DNA from: Antedon bifida
Lineage: Eukaryota; Echinodermata; Crinoidea; Comatulida; Antedonidae
Length of the DNA stretch: 64,000 nucleotides
Direction of reading: 5' to 3'
Assembly (NCBI GenBank): GCA_963402885.1
Contig: OY727099.1
Location: forward strand, 26,927,001 to 26,991,000
Shown here: positions 1-11,569 of the stretch, piece by piece
Layout of the letters: each line of letters begins with the position of its first letter
Numbering within the stretch: position 1 is the first letter of the stretch
Program-made: the position numbers and the translations under genes
Notes under the pieces: generated by a model
What the model was told of the DNA's origin: nothing
The model's input: the letters and a program-made list of their open reading frames with translations, nothing else
Database searches by the model: none

Positions 1-429
1 TAGGCTTAGTTTTGTAGGCCTAGCTGGTAAACATCGGTAACGTACGAACATCGTACGCTAGCTATATACCTAGCCTGACGTTGTATAGTCGCTGCATTAA
101 TTGTCTTTCTATTTTTGCCAGACTCCGTTGATACAAATTGGGGAAAACCCAGTATTTTCGCTGAAAAGTTAGAAGTCTTCCATTTGTTTTGGCCTCACGA
201 TTGATCAAAAAGTGGGCGAATTACAGAAGAAAAGCAAAAATATCAATCCGTGCGCAATGCATTTTGGGATTTATAGCGGGCCGCTATAATTATTAGAATC
301 GACTTATTTTTCACATTTTTGACCGTTTAAAGACGAAAAAAGTTATCGCAATAGGACCATATAGTATTATTTTTACATTAAATATAGTTTGTGATCTTAA
401 ATTAGATCTAAAAAATGTAGGGAAGGTGT
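1..429. other. No gene recognised at window start
   Basis: I see no coding exon or clear repeat. Around 258-290 there is a short GC-rich stretch with the words GCATTTTGGGA and GCGGGCCGC, which could be promoter-like, but nothing downstream supports that. Confidence 0.5.
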
Positions 430-779
430 CTTTAAAGTCTACTGATACACATTGTTGCCTGGTAAGCTGATTGGTGGGTTCAATGGGAGTGGGTGAAACC
501 ATTATCAAATAGGTGATACCATACTTATTTAACTTCCCAGATTCAACTCCTTTCCAAAAATGTATCCAAGCTTACAGTATGTTTTGAACAACAAATCATT
601 AAACTTGACATGACATATTTTTTATTCACAAACCTAAAAATTAAAAAAAAAATATAGTGTTCAATTTATGTTTATAAATAAAAAAATAAATTTAAGTTAC
701 AATATATATATTGGTATATAAACCAAAATACTAATTAATGAGCATATATTAATTGTTACCCAGTATACATTATTAATAA

Positions 780-856
780 TTATATATTTTGACTCTGTTA
801 CTTCCATACTCTGCCACAGCTACTCTCTTTGGTATTTTGGATATTATGTTGATAGG
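780..856 (-). pseudogene. 3' remnant of an NHL-repeat gene
   Basis: About 75 bp match the last codons of the gene ending at 9051, including the words for an SKIPKRVAVAEY-like stretch. The rest of that paralog is gone; at about 870-880 the match stops where the Penelope-like relic begins. It marks unit 1 of the TRIM duplication and cannot encode a product. Confidence 0.6.
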
Positions 857-879
857 AAATATATATACTGTATATATAA

Positions 880-1955
880 ATCCAAAGGCAAATTACTGAA
901 AAAACGACAATGCTGTGGGTATCAGTGGCTGGATCTCAATGGAGATACAAAAAAAAAAAGCGAAAAGCTAAATCAAAACGATAAGTAAAACAGCCAGAAA
1001 AGTTAGCAGAGCTTTTGGGCAAAACTAGCCCTTCATCAGTGCAAGTGAAGGAATTTGGATAACGTCATAGTATAAGACCTGGCAAGTGCTGCCTGGGTGG
1101 ACAGGAATAAAAGAAATACAACAAAAGGAGGCAGGGTGGAGTCTGAATAAGAGTAGAAAACAAAGAAGGCAGCTTGGTAGAGATATAAACAATTTTGGAA
1201 TGAAACTAAAAAACAGCTTAAATGGTGGTTAATATTGAAACTTAAATTTTGGTAGTCAATGGAATAATTTTACCAATCTGGGAGTATGTTCCTAATGTTA
1301 AGTCCAAAAGGTTTTGTGGTTTTAAGTTGTAATTCCCAGTGGTTTTCTTTGTCTTTGCGAGTTTTGTCGCTCCATTTGACATCGTGGTCTATTGCAATAA
1401 CTCTGAAATTTGCAATCGAGTGACCAGCTGAATTAAAATGTTCGGCTACAGGTTGATCAAGCTTTAATGTTTTGATAGCTGATCTGTGTTGTGTCTTTCT
1501 CATACGGAGAGTGTTTTTTGTTTCTCCGACGTACTGTTTGCCACAAATATTACAGTATATGAGATAAATGACGTTTTTGGTTAGACAATTAATTGATTGT
1601 CTTATCCGAAAAATGCGGCCAGTTTGGTTACTCTTAAATTTTTCAGTAGAATCAACCAATGAACAAATTTTGCAAGATTTGCCGCAAAGGTGACTGCCCA
1701 AATTTTGGCTGTCATGAGAGTTAATTTCACTCTTAAATTTGTATTGTATGTATTTTAAACTTGTATGTGCGGTGTAAATTCGTTGCCACTTCTGCTCATT
1801 AGATTTAAAATAGAAAGCAATGCTACGATGTTTTGAGAAACCAACATTGTTTTGTTTTTGTCAGGTATAAATCTCACTACACGAGACTCTAGGTCAATCC
1901 ATACTTCCATCTCACGAAATATATTTTGGGTAATGAAAGCCAACTTTTTCTTACA
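880..1955 (-). mobile_element. Penelope-like retroelement, 3' part (fossil)
   Basis: The minus-strand reading frame at 1270-1701 has a Cys-rich start (GSHLCGKSCKICSL) followed by a GIY-YIG endonuclease signature (NVIYLIYCNICGKQYVGET, then R and H residues in the next helix). This is the C-terminal domain of Penelope-like elements. Only the 3' part is present; the reverse transcriptase is not seen, so the element is broken. Below 1060 lies a non-coding tail shared with 12398-12565 in a VPS13 intron, which fits the terminal repeat these elements carry. It replaces the 3' end of the unit-1 TRIM gene, so it inserted after, or at the time of, the duplication. Confidence 0.75.
1003..1047 (-). other. 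Hammerhead-like motif in Penelope tail
   Basis: On the minus strand the tail holds a CTGATGA-type core, a short GGGC/GCCC hairpin and an adenosine-rich second core strand. That is the layout of the hammerhead ribozymes known from Penelope-like terminal repeats. The related tail at 12398-12436 shows the same layout. Both copies look decayed, and I have not shown that the third helix forms. Confidence 0.35.
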
Positions 1956-4255
1956 TCGTTTGACTCATCACTGTTTGCTACAGCTAATCTTCTTGGCTGA
2001 TTAGAGATTATTGCAATTCCAGAAGGCATAATTGAACTATTATAACTATCATAATTATCTCCTTTGATAAAACCCCCATCTTTATTAAATAATGTCATTT
2101 TATAGGAACCTAATACCACCAAGTTCTCTTCACAATCTATGGCTACAAAATAAGGATATGAAACATTGCATATTATTCTCATAAACTTATCATTTACATC
2201 AAACATTTGTATTCTGTTATTGTTACAGTCTGCAACACTCAAGTTCCCATCCTTTGTAAGAGCAAGTCCAAAAGGATAATACATTTCTCCTTCTTTGCTG
2301 CCATGTGAACCTATTTTACCAAGAAGTTCACCATTATCAACATTAAATTTAAACACACAATGACATTCCCTATCTGCAACATACATGGTTCTAGTTTCCT
2401 CATTTACTGTCAATCCACTTGGATTTTTTAATGTTCCCTTACGAAATGTACGAATTTGTTTAAATTTATCATCACACATGACAACAGTTTTGTTTAGGGC
2501 ATCACTATACACAATGTGACCATCCCTCATTTGATGCATGCAAGAGACCTGTACATCTTCTTGTACCTCTATTCTACCAATACATGAATAATCTTGGTTA
2601 AACTTTAATACATCTTTACTCAAACTAGATACAATTAAATTTCCTTCTTTATCTAATATTACATCATTAACTTTGTTATTCTTATCATGTATTTTAAGAT
2701 GTTGTATGTCATTAATGGTATGTACAAGTCCTACTGCTTCTGCTTTAATATTCACTGGTGATCCTTTAATGTGTTCTCCTCTAGCAGTGATCTTCATCTT
2801 CCAATCTCCTTCTAAATGGCAACTTCCTTTTATTCTGTACTCTCCATTTCCTACGCATTTCACTTCAGTGGCTGCTTGTTTACCTGATTCGTTAATTAAA
2901 GTGGTAAACAAGTGAGATGTCACACTTTTTACTGAACTTGACACAACTTTCACTTCAACAGACTGTCCCATTGTTACTGTAATAGGTAATTTATCTTCAG
3001 CAACCTCAAACACACGTTCATGATTTGTCATTTTTCCAATACCTTCCAAATCTAATACCTTATCCAAGTTTTTAGATGGAATGAAACTAGGGGCAATTAT
3101 ATTGATTGTTTCATCATACTTTGATTCCACAACTTCTTCTCTGAAAGCATTGATATTTACCTCATGACATATAATTGTTGCTGTTTCTTCAGGTTTGTTC
3201 ATCATTGTGTTAATTAATGGCAACATCTCATTAACTTTGGTCAATTTTGAGTCAATATTTTTAATTCGATCATCAACAAGTTCTTTATTTTGTTTGTCAA
3301 ACTTGTCAAGATCCGTCATCATTGCTCTGCTTTTCTCTTGAATCTTTTTAATTAAGTTTTCTTCTTGTAAGTCAATCGCCGTTTTGCATATTTGTATTTC
3401 AGATTCAAAGTCTGATCTTTCTTTAGTTACTGTATCACGTGTTTCTTCTAGTTTTTCTTTAATCTCTTTGGCACTTTTCATAACTTTTGTAACATTTTGA
3501 TTAAACTCATCTACAGCTATTTTGAATGGAATCACATTATGTTCATTTTGATAACAACTAAGAACATGTTCACATTTCTTGCATCCACTTTTAGAACAAG
3601 TCTTGCAATAAAATTCAAGCATTTATTTGGCAAATCACCTTCCTCATCTAGTGTGTGCAATGAATGACCTTTCAGTACAGGGATCATTTCATGATGTTTG
3701 ATGCATTGTCCACATAAATACATTTGACATTCAGAGCAGTAGTATTCAGGTTGATTATCACAGCTTGAACATTTTGTTGGTTTTTCAGATTCAATCTTCT
3801 CAAATTCATATTTAGTTTGCAGATTGTTACTTCTTTCTTCATTTTTATCCAGTGTGTACAATCGATGATCTTTTAATACAGGAATTATTTTATGTAGCTT
3901 GATGCATTGTACACATTGATAAATTTGACATTCAGAGCAGTAGTATTCAGGTTGATTATCACAACTTCGAGCATGTTGAAGGTTTTCCAGATTCAATATT
4001 CCCCACATATTTAACTTGATAACTTAACATTTCATTGGTAGTAAGATCTTTCAAATCAAATTGATTTAGGTCATCATACATCTTACAACATTTTGGGCAT
4101 TTTATTTTGCCGCTTGTTTTAATCAAACTCTGCAGGCAATGAAGACAGTAACTATGGAGACACTCAAGTGTTTTTGGTTCTGTCAGTCTTTCTAGACAGA
4201 TTGCACATTCCAGATTGTTTTTGTCCAAGAATTGTAATGCTTTTTGTTCCGACAT
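1956..4255 (-). pseudogene. TRIM-NHL gene, unit 1 copy, frameshifted
   Basis: This copy is close to the intact gene at 5820-8207 and has the same parts in order: C3HC4 RING (from ATG at 4255), B-boxes, coiled coil, filamin-type domain and NHL repeats. It is broken. A one-base insertion near 3968 takes the frame out just after the RING. A 19-bp deletion near 3621, relative to 7556-7590, shifts it again inside the second B-box. The last residues are lost where the Penelope-like relic begins at about 1955. Its first B-box is duplicated (two SCDNQPEYYCSEC stretches), which the intact paralog lacks. The splice donor for a 5'UTR intron at about 4380 and the acceptor before the ATG are kept. Read-through of separate pieces is possible but a full product is not. 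Confidence 0.8.
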
Positions 4256-4919
4256 CTGTAAAAAATAAAGCAATTATAAGTATCAATATGTAAATAATCT
4301 GAATTGTTATTAAAATAAAAATTACAGTGCACAGATAAATTAGATTATAAACACAAAACATCAGTACAACAGTAATACTTACTATGATAAAATATGTTAC
4401 AGAAACTTTATACAAAAGTGACAAGTGGCAGTAAGTACTCAGGATGTAGTGAGACGTTGAACTAACTTTATAAATAACTTTTCAATACACAAATAAATTT
4501 AAAACAGATGTCTTTACTTACATTTTTTTTTTACAATGTCAAATGTACCATAAAAACAAAGGACGTTCCTTTGGTTCAGCGATTATTTTCAGTCTAAGGA
4601 TACTGTACATATTGTTGCTTGTAAGCTGTTTGGTGGGTTCAATGGAAGTGGGTGAAACCATTATCAAATGGGTGATATAACTGATTTAGTAACAGCTATT
4701 ATTTCCCAGATTCAACTCGACCTTTCCAAAAATGTATCCAAGCTTACAGTATGTTTACACTTTTCAATAACAAATCATTAAACTTATAATGTCACAAACT
4801 TTATTACTAAAGTTATAAATAAAAATATAGTGTTCAATTTTTGTTTTTTTAAATAAATATAAAAGTTATATAAACCAAAATGCTAATTAATGAGCTTATA
4901 TTATTGTTACCCATTTTTA

Positions 4920-5430
4920 CATTATTAATAAATATATATTTTGACTCTGTTTCTTCCATACTCTGCTACAGCTACACTCTTTGGTATTTTAGATATTATG
5001 TTGATCACTATAGGTGTAGTTTGTGTCTACTTGATACCAGTATGTTCTCATCACAATCTATGGCTATATTCTGAGGGTAACGTACATAACCATCTATTGC
5101 ACCATGCTCTATGAGAATTCTCATAAATGTACCATTTGGATCAAACAGTTGTATTCTGTTATTCAAATGATCTACAACAATCAGGTTCCGTTCCTTTGTG
5201 AGAGCAACGTCACTTGGTAACCTCATTTGACCCTCTTCGCTACCCTCTTCACCAATTTCACCAAGAAAGTCACCATTATCAACATTAAATTTAAGTACAC
5301 AGTGAGATTCTCTGTCGGCCACATACATGGTTTTAGTTTCCTTATTTACTGTCAAGCCTCCGGGATGTTTTATTATGAAATTTATCGTCACAGGAACAGT
5401 TTTGTTTAATAAATTATATTTCAAAATTGT
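4920..5430 (-). pseudogene. NHL-repeat gene fragment, unit 2
   Basis: Minus-strand sequence matches the NHL end of the gene at 9051-10617 (PGGLTVNKETKTMYVADRES is near-identical). It has an internal deletion of about 60 bp near 5008 and further deletions above 5374. No filamin domain, coiled coil or start is present. It is the unit-2 equivalent of the unit-3 gene and is dead. The reading frame at 5008-5424 (138 codons) is a remnant. Confidence 0.8.
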
Positions 5431-5819
5431 AATTTTATAAATTCACAAATTATGTTTTATAATCTTCAAGTAATGCACAGTTGATTCCCAGGCTTTCAAT
5501 ATTTCCTTTTACTTATTTTGATCTCATATTATCTTTCGTTTTTTATTTTGTTGAATGTGGAAAAAAATGAATAACAAATATGCTTGTTTACATTTCAGTA
5601 ACTTTTATTACTTTATACTTTATACTACTGTATATTAATACACATCTTTTTCATGTCTAAGAAATGTTGCTTATTTTTAAGTATTAACAAATTTAAGTAA
5701 ATCGCTAATTATCCAACAACCACACAGGTTTGTTAGGTCACAAGTGTAAAAGTGCTATTGAGTGTACATATAGAAATTGTTTGTATTTCTGGTAGTATGA
5801 CAAATTGAAAATGTGCTAA

Positions 5820-8207
5820 TTAATAATTATATATTTTTACATTGTTTGACCTAGAGTCTATTACAGCTACTCTTCTTGGTTGGTTAGAGATTATAGCAAC
5901 TCCGTAAGGTTGAATGGTAAAACCACTATAACTATCTATTCTTTTTATAAAACCCCCATTTGTTTTAAATAATTGTAATTTTTTACTACTTGATACCACC
6001 ATGTTCTCTTCACAATCTATGGCTACATATTTTGGAAACTCAACATTCTCTACAAGAATTCTCATAAACTTATCATTTGCATCAAACATTTGTATTCTGT
6101 CATTGTCACAGTCTGTAACAATCAAGTTCCACTCCTTTGTCAGAGTAACACTATTTGGTCTATTCATTTTGTCATCAGCTATTCCATTTATTTTGTTAGT
6201 TATTCTACCCCGTGAATCACGTTCATGTATGCTTCCATATGAACCTATTTTACCAAGAAGTTCACCATTATCAACATTGAATTTAAACACACAATGACAT
6301 TCATGGTCTGCAACATACATGGTTCTAGTTTCTTTATTTACTGTCAATCCATGTGGGTCTTTTATTGTGTCCTTACCAAATGTACGTATTTTTTTTAATT
6401 GATCATCACACATGACAACAGTTTTGTTCATTTTGTCACTATACACAATGTGACCATCACCCATTTCATGCATGAAAGAAACCTGTACATTTTCTTGTAT
6501 CTCTATTTTACCAATAAATGAATAATCTTGGTTAAACATAAATACATCTTTACTCAAACTAGATACAATTAAATTTCCTTCTTTATCTAATATTACATTA
6601 TTTACACAAATTTTCTTATCATGTATTTTAAGATGTTGTATTTCATCAATGGTGTATACAAGTCCTACTCCTTCTGCCTTAATATTCACTGGTGATCCTT
6701 TAATATGGTCTCCTTTAGCAGTGATAATCATCTTCCAATCTCCTTCTTTATAGCATTTTCCTTTTATGCTGTACTCTTCATTCCCTATGCGTTTCACTTC
6801 TGTGACCGATTTTTTACCTGATTCGTTAATTAAAGTGGCAGACAAGTGAGATGTCTCACTTTCTACTGATCTGGACACAACTTTCACTTCAAAAGACTCT
6901 TCCGTTGTTACTGTTATAGGTACTTTATCTTCAGAAATAACCTCAAGCACACATTCATGATTTGTCATTCTACCAATACCTTCCAAATCTAACACCTTAT
7001 CCAAATTTTTAGATGGAATGAAACTGGGTGCAATTATCTTGATTGATTCATCATACTTTGATTCCACAACTTCTTCTCTGAAAGCATTGATATTTACCTC
7101 ATGACATATAACTGTTGCTCTTTCTTCTGGTTTGTTCATCATTGTATTAATTAATGGCAACATCTCATTAACTTTAGTCAACTTTGAGTCAATATTTTTA
7201 ACTCGATCATCAACAAGTTCTTTATTTTGTTTGTCAATCTTGTCAAGATTCGTCGTCATTTCTCTGCTTTTTTCTTGAATCTTTTTGATTAAGTTTTCTT
7301 CTTGTAAGTCAATCTCTGTTCTGCATATCTGTATTCGAGATTCAAAGTCTGATCTTTCTTTGGTTATAGTATCACGTGTTACTTCTAGTTTTTCTTTGAT
7401 TTCTTCTGCACTTTTCATAACTTTTGTAACATGTTGATTAAACTCATCTACAGCTATTTTGAATGGAATCACATTATGTTCATTTTGATAACAACTAAGA
7501 ACATGCTCACATTTCTTACATCCACTTTTAGAACAAGTCTTGCAATAAAATTCAAGCATGTCTCTGTGAAATTTACATTTATTTGACAAATCACCTTCCT
7601 CATCCAGTGTGTGCAATGAATGGTGTTTCAGATTAAACTCATCTAGAGCAATTTTAAATGGAATCACATTATGTTCATTTTGATAACATCGAAGAATATG
7701 TTCACATTTCTTACATCCACTTTTAGAACAAGTCTTGCAATAAAATTCAAGCATGCGATCTCTGTGAAATTTACATTTATTTGATAAATCACCTTCCTCA
7801 TCCAGTGTGTACAATGAATGACCTTTCAGTACAGGGATCATTTTATGATGTTTGATGCATTGTCCACATAGATACATTTTACACTCAGAGCAGTAGTATT
7901 TAGGTTGGTTATCACAGCTTGAGCATTTCATTGGTTTTTCAGATTCAATATTTTCCACATATTTAACTTGATAACTTAACATTTCATTGGTAGTAAGATC
8001 TTTTAAATCAAATTGATTTAGGTCATCATACATCTTACAGCATTTTGGACATTTTATTTTGCCACTTGTTTTAATCAAACTCTGCAGGCAATGAAGACAA
8101 TAACTATGGAGACACTCAAGTGTTTTTGGTTCTGTCAGTCTTTCTAGACAGATTGCACATTCAAGATTATTTTTGTCTAAGAATTGTAATGCTTTTTGTT
8201 CCGACAT
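5820..8207 (-). CDS. TRIM-NHL E3 ubiquitin ligase-like protein (TRIM2/3/71 type)
   Basis: Single coding exon, 795 aa. RING at residues 15-58 has the full C3HC4 set (C17, C20, C32, H34, C37, C40, C53, C56). It is followed by a B-box1-like segment (CSSCDNQPKYYCSEC), two copies of a B-box2-like CKFHRD...CKTCSKSGCKKCEH block, a coiled coil rich in K/E, a filamin/ABP280-type Ig domain (ending KGDHIKGSPVNIKAE) and NHL beta-propeller repeats to the stop. Such proteins act as cytoplasmic RING ligases that bind substrate or RNA through the NHL propeller (family knowledge; target unknown). The start is set at the ATG directly after a TTTTTTACAG acceptor. A matching donor GTAAGTATTAC lies at 8331, so a 5'UTR intron of about 124 bp precedes the CDS. 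The doubled B-box2 is unusual. This is the only complete member of the local cluster. Confidence 0.88.
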   Translation of the reverse strand: MSEQKALQFLDKNNLECAICLERLTEPKTLECLHSYCLHCLQSLIKTSGKIKCPKCCKMYDDLNQFDLKDLTTNEMLSYQVKYVENIESEKPMKCSSCDNQPKYYCSECKMYLCGQCIKHHKMIPVLKGHSLYTLDEEGDLSNKCKFHRDRMLEFYCKTCSKSGCKKCEHILRCYQNEHNVIPFKIALDEFNLKHHSLHTLDEEGDLSNKCKFHRDMLEFYCKTCSKSGCKKCEHVLSCYQNEHNVIPFKIAVDEFNQHVTKVMKSAEEIKEKLEVTRDTITKERSDFESRIQICRTEIDLQEENLIKKIQEKSREMTTNLDKIDKQNKELVDDRVKNIDSKLTKVNEMLPLINTMMNKPEERATVICHEVNINAFREEVVESKYDESIKIIAPSFIPSKNLDKVLDLEGIGRMTNHECVLEVISEDKVPITVTTEESFEVKVVSRSVESETSHLSATLINESGKKSVTEVKRIGNEEYSIKGKCYKEGDWKMIITAKGDHIKGSPVNIKAEGVGLVYTIDEIQHLKIHDKKICVNNVILDKEGNLIVSSLSKDVFMFNQDYSFIGKIEIQENVQVSFMHEMGDGHIVYSDKMNKTVVMCDDQLKKIRTFGKDTIKDPHGLTVNKETRTMYVADHECHCVFKFNVDNGELLGKIGSYGSIHERDSRGRITNKINGIADDKMNRPNSVTLTKEWNLIVTDCDNDRIQMFDANDKFMRILVENVEFPKYVAIDCEENMVVSSSKKLQLFKTNGGFIKRIDSYSGFTIQPYGVAIISNQPRRVAVIDSRSNNVKIYNY

Positions 8208-8331
8208 CTGTAAAAAATAAAGCAATTATAAGCCTCAATCTGTAAATAATCTGAATTATTATAACCTATCTAAGATTACAGTTAACAGATAAATTAGATT
8301 AATATAAACACAAAACATCAGTAATACTTAC
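8208..8331 (-). other. 5'UTR intron of the TRIM-NHL gene
   Basis: On the minus strand the donor GTAAGTATTAC is at 8331 and the acceptor TTTTTTACAG is at 8208, directly before the ATG. The same donor and acceptor are conserved in the unit-1 pseudogene (about 4380 and 4256), which supports the reading. The upstream untranslated exon lies above 8332; its start is not clear. Confidence 0.55.
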
Positions 8332-9050
8332 GATGATAAAATATGTTACAGAAACGTTATACGAAAGTGACAAAAGCAGTAAATACTCAGAGTGTAGTAA
8401 GACGTTAAATTTAGGGTTGGGCACAGAAAACCAGAAAGTGATGTCATATTCTAAAAATAGTTTGTTGGAATTTCCAAAATATTCAGTATCTGCTGATTGG
8501 CTAATGCAAAGATAATGATGTTGGGGAAGGTTTGCTTATTTGTGTGACCTTTGGTTACTATGACCCCATGAAATAATTTTAATAATAAATAATATGATAT
8601 ACTGTATTATATATTATAAATGAATAACTTTTCAATACAAAATTAAATTTAAAGCAGCTTTCTTTACTTACATTTATTGTTCCAGTTGACAACAGTGTCA
8701 AATATACCATAAAAAGAAAGGACGTTAAGCGATTATTTGCAGTCTAAAGTCTACTGATACACATTGTTGCCTTGTATTAAGCTGATTGGTCAGGTCAATG
8801 GGTGTGGGTGAAACCATTATCAAATAGGTGATACCAAAATGTATCCAAGCTTACAGTATGTTTTGAACAACAAATCATTAAACTTATTACATCACATGAC
8901 ATATTTTTCATTCACAAACTTAAAAAGTTGGGGTTAGGGTTCAAATATATAGCAGTAGTGTTTTTTTTTTTAAATAAATATAAAAGTTACAATATAAACC
9001 AAATTCTGATTAATGAGCATATATTAATTGTTACCCAGTTGTATACATTA

Positions 9051-10617
9051 TTAATAACTATATATTTTTACTCTGTTACTTCCATACTCTGCCACAGCTA
9101 CTCTCTTTGGTATTTTAGATATTATGTTGATCCCTAAAGGAAAACGTAACCCATCATTATTTATTTGTTTTATAAAAACACCATTGTTATCAAATTGCTG
9201 TAGTTTGTGTCTACTTGATACCAGTATGTTCTCATCACAATCTATGGCTATATTCTGAGGGTAACGTACACAACCATCTATTGCACCATTCTCTACAAGA
9301 ATTCTCATAAATTTACCATTTGGATCAAACAGTTGTATTCTGTTATTTAAATGATCTACAACAATCAGGTTCCGTTCCTTTGTGAGAGCAACATCACTTG
9401 GTAACCTCATTTGACCCTCTTCGTTACCCTCTTCACCAATTTCACCAAGAAAGTCACCATTATCAACATTAAACTTAAGTACACAGTGAGATTCTCTGTC
9501 GGCCACATACATGGTTTTAGTTTCCTTATTCACTGTCAAGCCTCCGGGATGTTTTATTTTATCTCGACCAAATGTACGAATTTTTTTAAAGTTATCGTCA
9601 CAAAGGACAACAGTTTTATTTAATAAATCACTATATATTATATTGCCATCATCCATTTGGTGCATATATGCAATCTTTGCATCATCTGCTACCTCTAGTC
9701 TTCCTATAAATGAATATGATTGGTTGAATTTTAGTAACTCTTTACTACAATTGGACACTATAATATACCCGTTTTTATCTAAAACTATATCTCCTACTTT
9801 TCCATCTTTATATATTTTAAGATCTTCTATGCCATCAATTGTATGCACATGTCCATATTCTTCCACTTTGATATCCACTGGTGATCCTTTAATGTGTGCA
9901 GATTCAGCAGTGATTATCATCTTCCATTCACCTTCCTTAGGGCATCTTCCTGTTATTCTATACTCTCTGAACCCAGGTTTCACTTCAGTGGCCGATTCCT
10001 CGCCTGATTCATTAATTAAAGTTACAAATAGTTGATGTTTCTCACTTCCAACTAAAATTGATTCAACTTTCACTTCAAATGGTTGTCCCTTTGTGACTGT
10101 AATAGATTTGTATTCTTTAGCAACCTCGTACACACATTCAGCATTTGAGATGATACCAATTCCTTCTAAATTTATTATCCGATCTAAGTTTTTAGATGGA
10201 ATGAAACTTGGTGTAATTCTCCTGTGTAATGCTTCATAAAAGTTTGGTTCCAAAACTTCATCTTTTACAGCATTTATATTTGCCTCATGTGATATAAGTG
10301 TTTCTTCTGGTGTGTTCAACGATTCATTTAATGTTATCAGATTTGAATTAATGTGTTTAATTACATCATCAATGTTTTTTTTATTTTCGTTGTAAATCTC
10401 TTCAATGTCCGTCATCATTGCGCTGCTTTTTTCCCGAATCTTTTTAATAATGTTTTTTTCTTGTAACTCAATCGTTGTTCTGCATAACTGTACTTGAGAT
10501 TCAAAGTCTGATCTTTCTTTAGTGACTGTATCAAGTGATTCTTTTAGTATGCCTCTAATTTCCTCCGCTACATGTTTTTATGATAACTTTTGTTTCATCA
10601 ATCCTCGAATCAGACAT
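9051..10617 (-). pseudogene. RING-less TRIM-NHL paralog, probably frameshifted near its start
   Basis: A long frame (9051-10418, 455 codons) encodes the end of a coiled coil, a filamin-type domain (ESAHIKGSPVDIKVE) and NHL repeats up to a stop after KIYSY. Upstream the coiled coil continues in frame (KERSDFESQVQLCRTTIELQ) to about 10573. An ATG directly after a CATTTTTCAG acceptor lies at 10617 but in another frame, separated at an AAAAA run; one base would separate the two frames. No RING or B-box is present: the ATG leads straight into the coiled coil. Either it is a recent pseudogene, or a shortened protein starts at the internal Met at 10418. A RING-less, propeller-only paralog could act as a competitor of the ligase form, but that is speculation. 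Confidence 0.65.
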
Positions 10618-10620
10618 CTG

Positions 10621-11569
10621 AAAAATGTTTAAAAAAATTATTATTTAGTTTGTGTATACCTACTTTATAATAAGTGCATATCTGTTGTTTTAGTCTAAAC
10701 AGTACCATGCTTATGTTAAAGGTACGCCTACTGTACGATGAACCCAGACATTATTTACTTATTTGAGACTTCTCGGAAAGAACGGACTATAAACTGTAGG
10801 TCCAGTGCACACATCCAGCTCATGTGCACTTTAAAAAACCTAATATACATCTTTTTCAAGATGAGTAGGGGGTTACTCCGGTGTACTAGTACATGACTAG
10901 TACACAGCAAGCCACCTTACTTAGCTAACTCTACCTTGTAAAATTGTTAATGTTAATACCAGCCAGGCTAGGCCTCCTGGCTAGCTAGGCCTACTAAGCA
11001 GGGAGTTCCCTCTCTCTAGCCAAGCTTAGTTAGTAGATTGGTGATTATAATAATATAAACTGACTTGATATAGCAATACATTGATTTATAGAAATGAAAT
11101 TCATGTATGCATATGTAGTAATACCATGACTCAGAATGTGTATGGTTAGCTAGGGGAGGCCAGTAGACATGACATTAGTCATTACATTTACCTTGTATTA
11201 TTATTGTGGAAAATAAACACTAAACTGCAGTACATTTGTGTTTTGCGCCCTCTATAGTTCCTATTTATTGCAAAAGTAAATCAAATGGTTTATTGAGTGA
11301 GACTATTATTGTTTAGTACATTAACAACATTTTTTACCATTTTTTGTTGAATGTGCCATTTTAATGACATAATAATTATTCACTTGACCAAAAAGTGAAT
11401 TGAAATAAAAATTATTTACCAATAACAAACTTCATTTTCTTTAATTTTTTGTGCCGCTGATGTTATCCAATAACTATTTACATACCGTGTACACAAAATA
11501 CAGGATTTTCACAACTTAAGTTGGCTCATGTCAGGAATATTCCTAACTATCATACATCTCTCTCCTCAG
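10621..11569. other. Spacer between TRIM cluster and VPS13
   Basis: No exon recognised on either strand. It is rich in the palindromic word AGGCCT near 10970-11000. I looked for the preceding VPS13 exon on the plus strand and did not find it. Confidence 0.5.

Larger units (their letters stand above)
430..10620. repeat. Three-copy tandem segmental duplication, unit about 4.15 kb
   Basis: A landmark containing GTGGGTGAAACCATTATCAA recurs near 488, 4650 and 8808, each time followed by the same run of shared words (TGTATCCAAGCTTACAGTATG and flanks). That gives a spacing of about 4.15 kb. Each unit carries, on the minus strand, the 3' end of an NHL gene. Units 1 and 2 then carry a full RING-type TRIM-NHL gene. 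Unit 3 carries only a RING-less paralog. The units have since diverged by insertion (a Penelope-like relic in unit 1, about 200 bp near 8409-8618 in unit 2) and deletion. This is plain unequal-crossover style gene duplication, seen directly in the sequence. Confidence 0.85.

Noticed and set aside
9511-10035. 174-codon plus-strand frame
   Set aside because: Shadow of the NHL and filamin coding sequence on the opposite strand.
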